From assembly GCF_000224415.1 (NCBI RefSeq), contig NZ_AFXQ01000019.1, positions 1 through 64,000 on the forward strand: a stretch of 64,000 bases of DNA, in the 5' to 3' direction. Position 1 is the stretch's first letter. The number at the start of each line of letters is the position of its first letter. Below the pieces are notes generated by a model, which saw nothing but the letters and a program-made list of their open reading frames with translations, was not told where the DNA came from and did not search any database. Positions 57,882 through 64,000 of the stretch are shown here, in pieces. The translations under genes were made by a program, and so were the position numbers. This stretch comes from Citricoccus sp. CH26A (GTDB lineage: Bacteria; Actinomycetota; Actinomycetes; Actinomycetales; Micrococcaceae).

Positions 57882-58775
57882 ATGAAGCTCGCCACGTACC
57901 GACTGCCCGGATCCGAACCGGACACCCCCGGAGCCACCTTCGCCGCCATCGTCACCCAGACCGACGGTTCCCGCGCCACCGCGGCCGTCGAGCTGGAGGG
58001 CATCATCGACGTCGGGGACTTCCTGTACCAGCCGGAGCCGACCCGCACCGAGCTCGTGGAGGCCGCCCTGGCGGCGGCCGAGGAGGACCCCACCCGGGTC
58101 CTGGACGCCACCCAGCTGGAGCCGGCCACCCTCATCCCGTTCCCCACGAAGGTGTTCTGCATCGGGCTGAACTACCGCAACCACATCCTGGAGACCGGCC
58201 AGGAGCTCCCCGAGTACCCGGCGGTCTTCACGAAGTTCGCCCAGTCCCTGACCGGCGCCTCCGATCCGATCGAGGTCCCGGCGGAGGACCACCGCCTCGA
58301 CTGGGAGGGGGAGCTGTGCGTCGTCATCGGCGAGCCCGGCCGGCGGATCCCGGAGGCGGAGGCCGAACAGCACATCGCCGGATACGCCGTGGCCAACGAC
58401 GTCTCCCTGCGCGGTTACCAGGGACGGACCACCGAGTGGACCCAGGGCAAGGCCTGGGAGGAGATGACACCGGTCGGGCCCTGGCTCGTGACCCCGGAGG
58501 AGTTCACCGAGGGAGCGCGGATCACCACCCGGGTCAACGGGGAGGTCATGCAGGACGACTCCACCGGGGACCTGGTCTTCGACGCCCGCAGGCTGGTGTC
58601 CTACCTCTCGGACATCGTCACCCTGCTGCCCGGGGACCTCATCCTCACCGGCACCCCGGCCGGGGTGGCCCTGGCCCGCAAGGACGCCGAGGGCCGGCGG
58701 CCGTGGCTGAAGGCCGGCGACGTGCTGGAGACCGAGATCGAGGGCCTGGGCCTCCAGCGGAACGAGATCCGCTGA
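57882..58775 (+). CDS. fumarylacetoacetate hydrolase family protein
   Basis: 297 residues. The family core holds the metal ligands: CIGLNYRNHILETG, DWEGELCVVIGEPG (E and E), YAVANDVSLRGYQG (D), and LLPGDLILTGTPAGVALAR near the end. These enzymes hydrolyse or decarboxylate keto-acids in aromatic catabolism (HpcE-like). The N-terminal 90 residues are a domain often seen in this subgroup. The stop overlaps the RraA-like start (TGATG), so the two are coupled and probably share a pathway. Confidence 0.88.
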   Translation: MKLATYRLPGSEPDTPGATFAAIVTQTDGSRATAAVELEGIIDVGDFLYQPEPTRTELVEAALAAAEEDPTRVLDATQLEPATLIPFPTKVFCIGLNYRNHILETGQELPEYPAVFTKFAQSLTGASDPIEVPAEDHRLDWEGELCVVIGEPGRRIPEAEAEQHIAGYAVANDVSLRGYQGRTTEWTQGKAWEEMTPVGPWLVTPEEFTEGARITTRVNGEVMQDDSTGDLVFDARRLVSYLSDIVTLLPGDLILTGTPAGVALARKDAEGRRPWLKAGDVLETEIEGLGLQRNEIR

Positions 58776-59260
58776 TGCCGGCCGACGGCGCCGCCTTCAC
58801 CACGTGCGACCTGTTCGACGCGGACAAGACCCTGCAGTCGTGTTCCCTGCAGTTCCGCGACCTGGGCGGGCGGGCCCGGTTCTCCGGGACCGTGCGCACC
58901 ATCCGGTGCCACCGGGACAACGGGCTGGTCAAGCAGCTGCTGAACTCCCCGGGAGACGGCGCCGTGCTGGTGGTGGACGGGGCCGGTTCCCTGGAGTCCG
59001 CCCTGATGGGTGACCTGATCGCCGGCGCCGCCGTGCGCAACGGCTGGGCCGGCGTCGTCATCCACGGGGCCATCCGCGACCGGGCCGTGGTGCGCACCCT
59101 GGAGCTGGGGGTCAAGGCCCTGGGGACGAACCCGCGCACGTCCGCCAAGGACGGTGCCGGCGAGGTGGACGTGACCGTGGAGTTCGGCGGGGTGGCCTTC
59201 ACCCCCGGGGCGCGGCTGTGGGCGGACGAGGACGGCATCCTCGTCACCCCGGTGTCCTGA
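58775..59260 (+). CDS. RraA-like protein (HMG/CHA aldolase family)
   Basis: 161 residues from ATG overlapping the FAH stop by one base. It matches RraA: TCDLFDADKTLQSCSLQFRDLGGRARFSGTVRTIRCHRDNGLVKQLL, then GDLIAGAAVRNGWAGVVIHGAIRD and LGVKALGTNPRTSAKDGAGEVDV. In Gammaproteobacteria RraA inhibits RNase E; in catabolic clusters the family is a 4-hydroxy-4-methyl-2-oxoglutarate aldolase. Coupling to a FAH-family gene favours the aldolase role here. Confidence 0.88.
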   Translation: MPADGAAFTTCDLFDADKTLQSCSLQFRDLGGRARFSGTVRTIRCHRDNGLVKQLLNSPGDGAVLVVDGAGSLESALMGDLIAGAAVRNGWAGVVIHGAIRDRAVVRTLELGVKALGTNPRTSAKDGAGEVDVTVEFGGVAFTPGARLWADEDGILVTPVS

Positions 59261-59281
59261 GCACCGGCCGGGACCCGCGCC

Positions 59282-60010
59282 GTGATCCCCCTGACGCCCC
59301 CTGAGACCCCGCCGCCAGGCCCTCCGGCCCGGCCGGTGGGCCTGGGCGTCCTCGGTGCCGGACGGGCCGGCACCGCGCTGGCCCGGGCCGCCCACTCGGC
59401 CGGCATCCCGGTGCGGATCGCCGCGAGCAGGCCGCCGCGGGCCCTGCGGTTGCACCTGGCGCAGTACGCCCCGCACGCCACGGCCGTCCCGGCGGCGGAG
59501 ATCGCCGGTGACCCCGCCGACACCTCCCGGGACTCCGGGGACCCCGGGGCCCGGCCGCTCGTGGTGCTCATGGTCCCGCAGGAGGACCTGGACGCCGTGG
59601 ACCCGGACTGGGTGCGCGGCACCGTCCTGGTGGACGCCACGAACCGCTGGGCGGACGAGCCGCTGCCCGAGTGGTTCGAGGACGCCCTGGGCCGGGGCCT
59701 GTCCAGTTCGGAGGCGGTGGCCCGCCGGTTCCCGGGTGCGGCCGTGGTCAAGGCCCTGAACCACATCAGCCACTGGGACCTGGACACCGCGGGCCGGGGA
59801 GCCGCCGCGGAACGGCGCGGCCTGGGGGTCGCCGGGGACGACGCCGACGCCGTCCGGCAGGTCGCCGACCTCACCCGGCGGCTGGGCTTCGATCCCGTGG
59901 AGCTGCCCCGCCTGGCGGCCGGCAGGCTCCTGGAGCCGGACGGCCGGGTCTTCAACCAGCCGTTGTCCGCGGACGGGCTCCGGCGGGCGCTGGGCGCGGC
60001 TGACGCCTGA
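59282..60010 (+). CDS. NAD(P)-binding oxidoreductase-like protein
   Basis: 242 residues from GTG. The Rossmann motif is GVLGAGRAGTALARAA near residue 22, followed by RIAASRPPRA for cofactor phosphate or ribose. The rest (VVLMVPQEDLDAV, GTVLVDATNRWADEPLPEW, FPGAAVVKALNHISHWDLD, GVAGDDADAVRQVADLTRRLGFDPVELPRL) resembles the F420/NADP oxidoreductase fold. It is co-directional with the FAH-RraA pair, 21 nt downstream. The substrate is unknown. Confidence 0.8.
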   Translation: MIPLTPPETPPPGPPARPVGLGVLGAGRAGTALARAAHSAGIPVRIAASRPPRALRLHLAQYAPHATAVPAAEIAGDPADTSRDSGDPGARPLVVLMVPQEDLDAVDPDWVRGTVLVDATNRWADEPLPEWFEDALGRGLSSSEAVARRFPGAAVVKALNHISHWDLDTAGRGAAAERRGLGVAGDDADAVRQVADLTRRLGFDPVELPRLAAGRLLEPDGRVFNQPLSADGLRRALGAADA

Positions 60011-60054
60011 ACGCAGCCCCGTCGGGCCCCTGCCGGCGCCCCCGGGCGGCGCGG

Positions 60055-60060
60055 TACCGT
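60055..60060 (+). promoter_or_regulatory. -10 box, leaderless arrangement
   Basis: TACCGT is followed by six bases and the ATG at 60067. Confidence 0.4.
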
Positions 60061-60066
60061 GAGGCC

Positions 60067-61569
60067 ATGACGAACCCGCGTCCCGGAAGGCGGCCGATCG
60101 CCGTCGCGCCCCTCCTCGGCCCCCTCCTCCTGGCCCTCGGGCTGATCGCCGCGGCCCCGGCGGCCCTTCTCGTCACGGCCGCACCGGTGCATGCCGTCCC
60201 GGTGCAGGAACTGATCCTGGCCGACGAGGCCGGTGTCATCCACGAACCGACCCTGCGGGCCGGGGTCGAGGGGGTCTCCTTCCACGAGCCGACCACCGTG
60301 GTGGTCCTCACCGAACGCGGCACGGCGGACTCGGACTTCAACGAGCGGGTCCTCGCCTACGCCCGCGAGAACCATCCGGAGTGGATCTCCCCGGACGGGC
60401 AGAAGTGGGCGGACGGGCTGTTCCTGTTCGCCGTCGACCCGGACGGACGGCACGTCGGGACCTACTTCGGGGAGGACCGGAAGGTCAGCACGAGCGTCCA
60501 GGAGGACATCCAGGAGGACACGAAGGACCTGCTCGCCGACGCGCAGTGGACGGACGCGGCCGTTCAGGGGGTGCGCTCCGCGGCGGCGGTGATGAACCGC
60601 CCCTGGTACCGGTCACCGGCCCTGTGGATCTCCGGCGCGGCGGCCGTGGCCGCCGGCGGGGGTGCCGCGATCGCCGCCGCGGCCGTGCGCCGGTCCCGGC
60701 GGAGGACGACCCGCGAACTGCTCGGACGCGGCCGGGCGGCGTTCGCCTCGGTGAGCATGGACCTGCAGGCCACCGAGCTCAACGCCCGGACCGTGCCCAC
60801 CGGTTCGCGCTACGGGGCCATGGTGCTGGAGCGGTACCGCACCTTCCACGATCGCTACGTCCACGCCGCCGCCGAGAACGACCGGCTGGCCGGGATCGAG
60901 GACCGGCGCCTGCACCGCCGGGAGCACCGCGATGCGGTCGAGGAGTTCACCCGGACCGCGGAGGCGCTCGACGCCCTGGATGACACCGTGGTGGACTCCA
61001 ACACGTTCCTGAACCTGCAGCACGGCTGGCCGGACGCGTGGGACCGGCAGACCGCGCCGCTGCGCGAGGACCTGGCGGAGATCGACCGGCTCGACGGCCC
61101 CGATAACCCTGACGGCCCGCCCCCGGCCGCCACGGCGCCGCTGCGGTCCTTCCGGGTGGAGGCGGAGCAGGAGCTGCAGCGACTCGGCGCGTCCCTGGCC
61201 GAGGGGGCCGTCACCCCCGACGACGCCCTGGACGCGCTGGCCGCCCTGCGGTCCCGGCTCACGGACCTGCTCCAGGACGCGGCGACGTCCGGCATCGCCG
61301 CTGCGGCGGCCTCGGACGCCGAACGGACGCTGATGGCGCAGGCCCTGGAGGCCGAGCGCGAGCGCTCCCCCAAACGCCCGGGGTCCATCCTGGACACCGT
61401 CCACCAGCCGGGCTGGTTCTGGACGGCGGTCGCCTTCCAGCACGGTTACCGCACGGGGGTGGACCAGGTCACCCACGCCCGGGAGCAGGCCGCGCAGTCC
61501 TCCGCCAGCACGGGATACGGGGCCTCCGGCGGGAGCTTCTCCGGGGCCGGGTCGTCGTCGCGGTTCTGA
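60067..61569 (+). CDS. exported TPM-like membrane protein
   Basis: 500 residues. A signal or anchor (about 13-43) precedes an extracytoplasmic TPM/Psb32-like domain (VPVQELILADEAGVI, TTVVVLTERGTADSDFNERVLAYARENHPEW, DGLFLFAVDPDGRHVGTYFGEDR). A membrane helix lies near 182-208. The C-terminal 290 residues are cytoplasmic and helical (EEFTRTAEALDALDDTVVDSNTFLNLQHGWPDAWDRQTAPLREDLAEIDRL) and end in a Gly/Ser-rich tail. Related actinobacterial proteins are annotated as a DUF of unknown role (I recall DUF5129). TPM domains bind metal or nucleotides. Confidence 0.75.
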   Translation: MTNPRPGRRPIAVAPLLGPLLLALGLIAAAPAALLVTAAPVHAVPVQELILADEAGVIHEPTLRAGVEGVSFHEPTTVVVLTERGTADSDFNERVLAYARENHPEWISPDGQKWADGLFLFAVDPDGRHVGTYFGEDRKVSTSVQEDIQEDTKDLLADAQWTDAAVQGVRSAAAVMNRPWYRSPALWISGAAAVAAGGGAAIAAAAVRRSRRRTTRELLGRGRAAFASVSMDLQATELNARTVPTGSRYGAMVLERYRTFHDRYVHAAAENDRLAGIEDRRLHRREHRDAVEEFTRTAEALDALDDTVVDSNTFLNLQHGWPDAWDRQTAPLREDLAEIDRLDGPDNPDGPPPAATAPLRSFRVEAEQELQRLGASLAEGAVTPDDALDALAALRSRLTDLLQDAATSGIAAAAASDAERTLMAQALEAERERSPKRPGSILDTVHQPGWFWTAVAFQHGYRTGVDQVTHAREQAAQSSASTGYGASGGSFSGAGSSSRF

Positions 61570-61572
61570 CCG

Positions 61573-61598
61573 GGAATGTCCACGAGCACAGATTGGTT
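61573..61598 (+). promoter_or_regulatory. SigR/SigH-type (thiol-oxidative-stress) promoter
   Basis: GGAAT (61573-61577), exactly 18 bp, then GTT (61596-61598) matches the Streptomyces SigR consensus GGAAT-N18-GTT. Transcription would begin about 61604-61606, just before the ATG at 61608, for a gene of the redox-active AhpD family. Confidence 0.65.
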
Positions 61599-61607
61599 CA
61601 AATTTAT

Positions 61608-62111
61608 ATGACCTCCGCAGAACGCGCCGACCGCCAGGATCCGCTGGCCTTCTACCTCGACAAGTCCGACAAGGCCTCCTGGAAGGCCGTGGGCGCCCTG
61701 TCCCTGGCCGCCAAGAACGCCGCGCACGCCGCCGGGCTGGACGACCAGCTCGTGGAACTGGTGAGCCTGCGGGTGTCCCAGATCAACGGGTGCGCCTACT
61801 GCCTGCACGTGCACACGCGCAAGGCGATCGAGGCCGGACTGGACGACCAGCGCCGCGGACTGGTGGCCGCCTGGCGCGACGCCGACATCTACACGGACCA
61901 GGAGAAGGCCGCCCTGGACCTGGCCGAGATGGCCACCACGCTGCCGGGCATGGAGGACCGGGACGCCACCCAGCTGCTCTCCCACTCCTACCTGACGGAT
62001 GAGCAGTACTCCGCGGTGCAGTGGCTGGCGATCACCATGAACGTCACCAACCGCATCTCCATCCTGTCCCACCACCCCGTGCGGCGCACCGTGGAGGCAC
62101 CCGGGCTGTGA
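61608..62111 (+). CDS. AhpD-like carboxymuconolactone decarboxylase family protein
   Basis: 167 residues from ATG at 61608; a TTG at 61593 lies upstream of the predicted transcription start. The domain has LAAKNAAHAAGLDDQLVELVSLRVSQINGCAYCLHVHTRKA with the redox pair C62-x2-C65 and H69, then LDLAEMATTLP. AhpD-like proteins reduce peroxides through this cysteine pair. The upstream SigR-type promoter supports a peroxide or thiol-stress role. The pirin gene follows 61 nt downstream. Confidence 0.88.
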   Translation: MTSAERADRQDPLAFYLDKSDKASWKAVGALSLAAKNAAHAAGLDDQLVELVSLRVSQINGCAYCLHVHTRKAIEAGLDDQRRGLVAAWRDADIYTDQEKAALDLAEMATTLPGMEDRDATQLLSHSYLTDEQYSAVQWLAITMNVTNRISILSHHPVRRTVEAPGL

Positions 62112-62172
62112 ACCCTCCGCCCGTGCGCACCGCCGCCCCACCCCTCCCCCGCCGAGACCACGGAGGAACGCC

Positions 62173-63369
62173 GTGAGCAACACCGAGACCCACCCCGAGG
62201 AACGGATCTGCGAGAGCGGCCCGCCGCCCGCCCCGGCCCGGAACGGTGCCCGCCCCCGGTTCACCGAGGGCCTGTCCGACGGCGTGAGCGCCCTGGAGGG
62301 CCGGTCGGGACCGGTCGAGCTGCTGGAGCCCCGCCGGGTGCCGCTGGGCGGGCCGCGGGCCATGACGGTCAAACGCACCCTGCCCCAGCGGGCCCGCTCG
62401 CTGATCGGCGCCTGGTGCTTCCTGGACTTCTACGGTCCGGACGACGTCTCCGCCACCGGTGGCATGGCGGTGCCCCGCCACCCGCACACCGGGCTGGCCA
62501 CCGTGTCCTGGCTGTTCACCGGCCAGGTGGACCACATCGACTCGGCCGGCAACTGGGCCAGGGTGCGCCCCGGCGAGGTGAACCTGATGAACGCCGGGAC
62601 CGGCATCACCCACTCGGAGTTCTCCAGCGCGGACACAACCGTGCTGCACGGCGCCCAGCTCTGGTACGCCTTCCCGGACCACTCCCGGTTCACCCCGCCC
62701 TCGCTGGAGTCCCACCGGCCCGAACCCGTCACCGGGGACGGATTCACGGCGCGGGTGTTCCTGGGCTCCCTGCTCGGCTACACCTCACCGGTGCGGACCC
62801 ACATCCCGCTGACGGGGGTCGAACTGCTGCTCCAGCCGGGTGCGGTGCTGCAGGTGGCCGTGCCGGCCGGGCACGAGCACGGACTGCTGCGGGTCATCGG
62901 GGACGTGTCCCTCGACGGGGTGCCGATCCCCGAGGACCACCTCGGCTACGTCGGCACCGGCCGGGACCGGATCACCATCACCGCCGGCCCGGAACCGGTC
63001 ACCGCCCTGCTGATCGGCGGGGAGCCGCTGAACGAGCAGATCGTCATGTGGTGGAACTTCGTGGGGCGCTCCCACGAGGAGATCGTCGCCTGGCGTGCGG
63101 CCTACCAGGCCGAGATGGGCTTCGAGGCCCCCGAGCCCGGTTCCCCGCTGGCGGGCGCCGGCGCCCGGGCTGTCCAGCCCGACGGCGGCGCGGCCCTGGG
63201 TGCCCCGGTCGCCGGTGAACGCCTGGCCCGGTTGCTCGACGCCGCCTACGACGACGGCCGGTCCTTCCCGCAGTTCGGCGACTTCCCGCCCGGCCAGCCC
63301 GCGCCCATCCCGGCTCCCCCGCTGCCGACCAGCCGGATGAAGCCGCGCGCCAACCCGCCGTCCCGGTGA
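62173..63369 (+). CDS. pirin family protein
   Basis: 398 residues from GTG with GGAGG 6 nt upstream. This bicupin has its metal site in the N-terminal cupin: GGMAVPRHPHTGLATVSWLFTGQVDHIDSAGN (two histidines), then MNAGTGITHSEF (histidine and glutamate). The second cupin has LLQPGAVLQVAVPAGHEHGLLRV. Pirins can be quercetinases or redox-responsive regulators. It is probably in the AhpD-like operon. The N-terminal 50 residues and C-terminal 80 are longer than in most pirins. Confidence 0.9.
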   Translation: MSNTETHPEERICESGPPPAPARNGARPRFTEGLSDGVSALEGRSGPVELLEPRRVPLGGPRAMTVKRTLPQRARSLIGAWCFLDFYGPDDVSATGGMAVPRHPHTGLATVSWLFTGQVDHIDSAGNWARVRPGEVNLMNAGTGITHSEFSSADTTVLHGAQLWYAFPDHSRFTPPSLESHRPEPVTGDGFTARVFLGSLLGYTSPVRTHIPLTGVELLLQPGAVLQVAVPAGHEHGLLRVIGDVSLDGVPIPEDHLGYVGTGRDRITITAGPEPVTALLIGGEPLNEQIVMWWNFVGRSHEEIVAWRAAYQAEMGFEAPEPGSPLAGAGARAVQPDGGAALGAPVAGERLARLLDAAYDDGRSFPQFGDFPPGQPAPIPAPPLPTSRMKPRANPPSR

Positions 63370-63410
63370 CGACCGCCGCGACCGGCCCCCGTGACCCGAG
63401 AGGAACCACC

Positions 63411-63782
63411 ATGACCGAGCAGGACACCCACTGGCCCCCCACCCTGGAGGAGCCCCGCGTCGTGCTGGGCCGCACGCCGCGCTTCGAGATCCACGTCGAC
63501 GACTCCGGCGAGCCGGCCGGCACGACCTACATCAGGGACATCGAGACCGCCGGGGGCGTCAGGCAGCGGATCTTCCCGCACACCGAGGTCAAGGAGGAGT
63601 TCGGCGGGCACGGCCTGGCCTCGACGCTGGTCCGCCGGGCGCTGGACGCCTCCATCGCCGAGGGCTTCGAGATCGTGGCCGTCTGCCCCTACGTGAAGGG
63701 CTGGGTGGCGAAGCACCCGGAGTACCAGGAGCACGTGGTGCCCACGACCCCGGAGCACCTGCAGGCGCTGGACCGCCGCTGA
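63411..63782 (+). CDS. GNAT-like N-acetyltransferase (YjdJ type)
   Basis: 123 residues from ATG with AGAGGA upstream. It is the minimal GNAT-like domain: FEIHVDDSGEPAGTTYI, FPHTEVKEEFGGHGLASTLVRRALDASIAEGFEIVAVCPYVKGWVAKHPEY. The CoA-binding loop is EEFGGHGLAS and the C-terminal CPYVKGWVAKHPEY is the family signature. The acceptor is unknown. It lies 41 nt after the pirin gene, so it is probably in the same stress operon. Confidence 0.9.
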   Translation: MTEQDTHWPPTLEEPRVVLGRTPRFEIHVDDSGEPAGTTYIRDIETAGGVRQRIFPHTEVKEEFGGHGLASTLVRRALDASIAEGFEIVAVCPYVKGWVAKHPEYQEHVVPTTPEHLQALDRR

Positions 63783-63812
63783 TCCATCCGGCCGCGACGG
63801 GCCGGGGACGAC

Positions 63813-63844
63813 GAAGGGCCCGATCCGGATGGATCGGGCCCTTC
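63813..63844. terminator. terminator after the GNAT gene and tRNA-Pro
   Basis: A perfect 14-bp stem (GAAGGGCCCGATCC and its mirror) with loop GGAT lies between the plus-strand GNAT gene and the minus-strand tRNA. Confidence 0.85.
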
Positions 63845-63849
63845 ACTGG

Positions 63850-63923
63850 TCGGGGTGACAGGATTTGAACCTGCGGCCTCGTCGTCCCGAACGACGCGCG
63901 CTACCAAGCTGCGCCACACCCCG
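63850..63923 (-). tRNA. tRNA-Pro (anticodon CGG)
   Basis: Minus-strand cloverleaf: acceptor CGGGGTG/CACCCCG, D stem GCGC/GCGC, anticodon stem CGTCG/CGACG with loop TTCGGGA giving CGG, and T arm GCAGG-TTCAAAT-CCTGT. The discriminator is A, with CCA encoded at 63849-63847. Confidence 0.96.
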
Positions 63924-64000
63924 TGGAGAGTGGTTCCGCACCGTGACCGGCGGGGAACCACAGTGGTCCATCCTAGACCGCGTGACCCCGAAACGCCAAA

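Overview
The window is a high-GC (about 70%) actinobacterial chromosome segment. The family is most likely Micrococcaceae (order Micrococcales); this is inferred from gene content and protein style, not from a marker-gene comparison. Pointers are sucCD beside pcrA, the XPB helicase pair, DUF3027, DUF3263, DUF4032, LytR_C and WXG100 proteins, an IdeR-type repressor, CIRCE-controlled groEL without groES, and many GTG/TTG starts. Most of it is core chromosome. The accessory parts are a lysine-catabolism pair, an importer/flavin-monooxygenase operon and one IS481-family insertion.

Layout. 0.2-6.1 kb: a 27-residue membrane peptide, sucD and sucC, the helicase pcrA and a divergent membrane protein. 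6.2 kb: tRNA-Arg(CCU). 6.3-8.8 kb: davA and davB (lysine to 5-aminovalerate). 9.1-17.1 kb: a translationally coupled operon of a peptide-type ABC importer (its dual ATPase is frameshifted) and two flavin monooxygenases of the DszC and DszA types. 17.1-20.0 kb: an ABC exporter, a small partner and an HNH endonuclease. 20.3-22.3 kb: a secreted NlpC/P60 hydrolase and the IdeR-type regulator. 22.6-29.7 kb: serC, DUF3027, a cold-shock protein, a membrane protein and the XPB helicase with its partner. 29.8-33.8 kb: a PhoP-like two-component system, a lone WXG100 protein and a DUF4031-HD protein. 34.0-37.1 kb: groEL, LytR_C and DUF3263. 37.2-41.2 kb: ung (frameshifted), a ThrE exporter, tRNA-Val(CAC), azlC (frameshifted) and azlD. 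41.4-44.0 kb: an SLH-NlpC surface hydrolase, the IS481 element with a 6-bp target duplication, and tRNA-Thr(UGU). 44.1-45.0 kb: a DsbA-like protein. 45.3-54.4 kb: a trehalose island, with otsA-otsB, a degenerate ABC ATPase and DUF4032 facing treZ-treY. 54.4-57.7 kb: tandem paralogous membrane proteins, an aldo/keto reductase and a C39-like protease. 57.9-61.6 kb: FAH, RraA, an NAD(P)-binding protein and a TPM-like protein. 61.6-63.8 kb: an AhpD-like, pirin and GNAT operon behind a SigR/SigH-type promoter. 63.9 kb: tRNA-Pro(CGG).

How the genes work together. Two trehalose routes sit back to back: OtsAB from nucleotide sugar and glucose-6-phosphate, TreYZ from glycogen or maltodextrin. The 9-17 kb operon looks like uptake plus oxidative breakdown of one unknown, probably heteroatom-containing, substrate. 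The 61.6 kb operon looks like a thiol-oxidative-stress unit. About ten genes share a TANNNT box 6-7 nt before the start codon, the expected pattern for leaderless mRNA. Four reading frames (dual ATPase, ung, azlC, transposase) are broken by indels of one or two bases, mostly at homopolymers, so assembly error must be separated from real decay.
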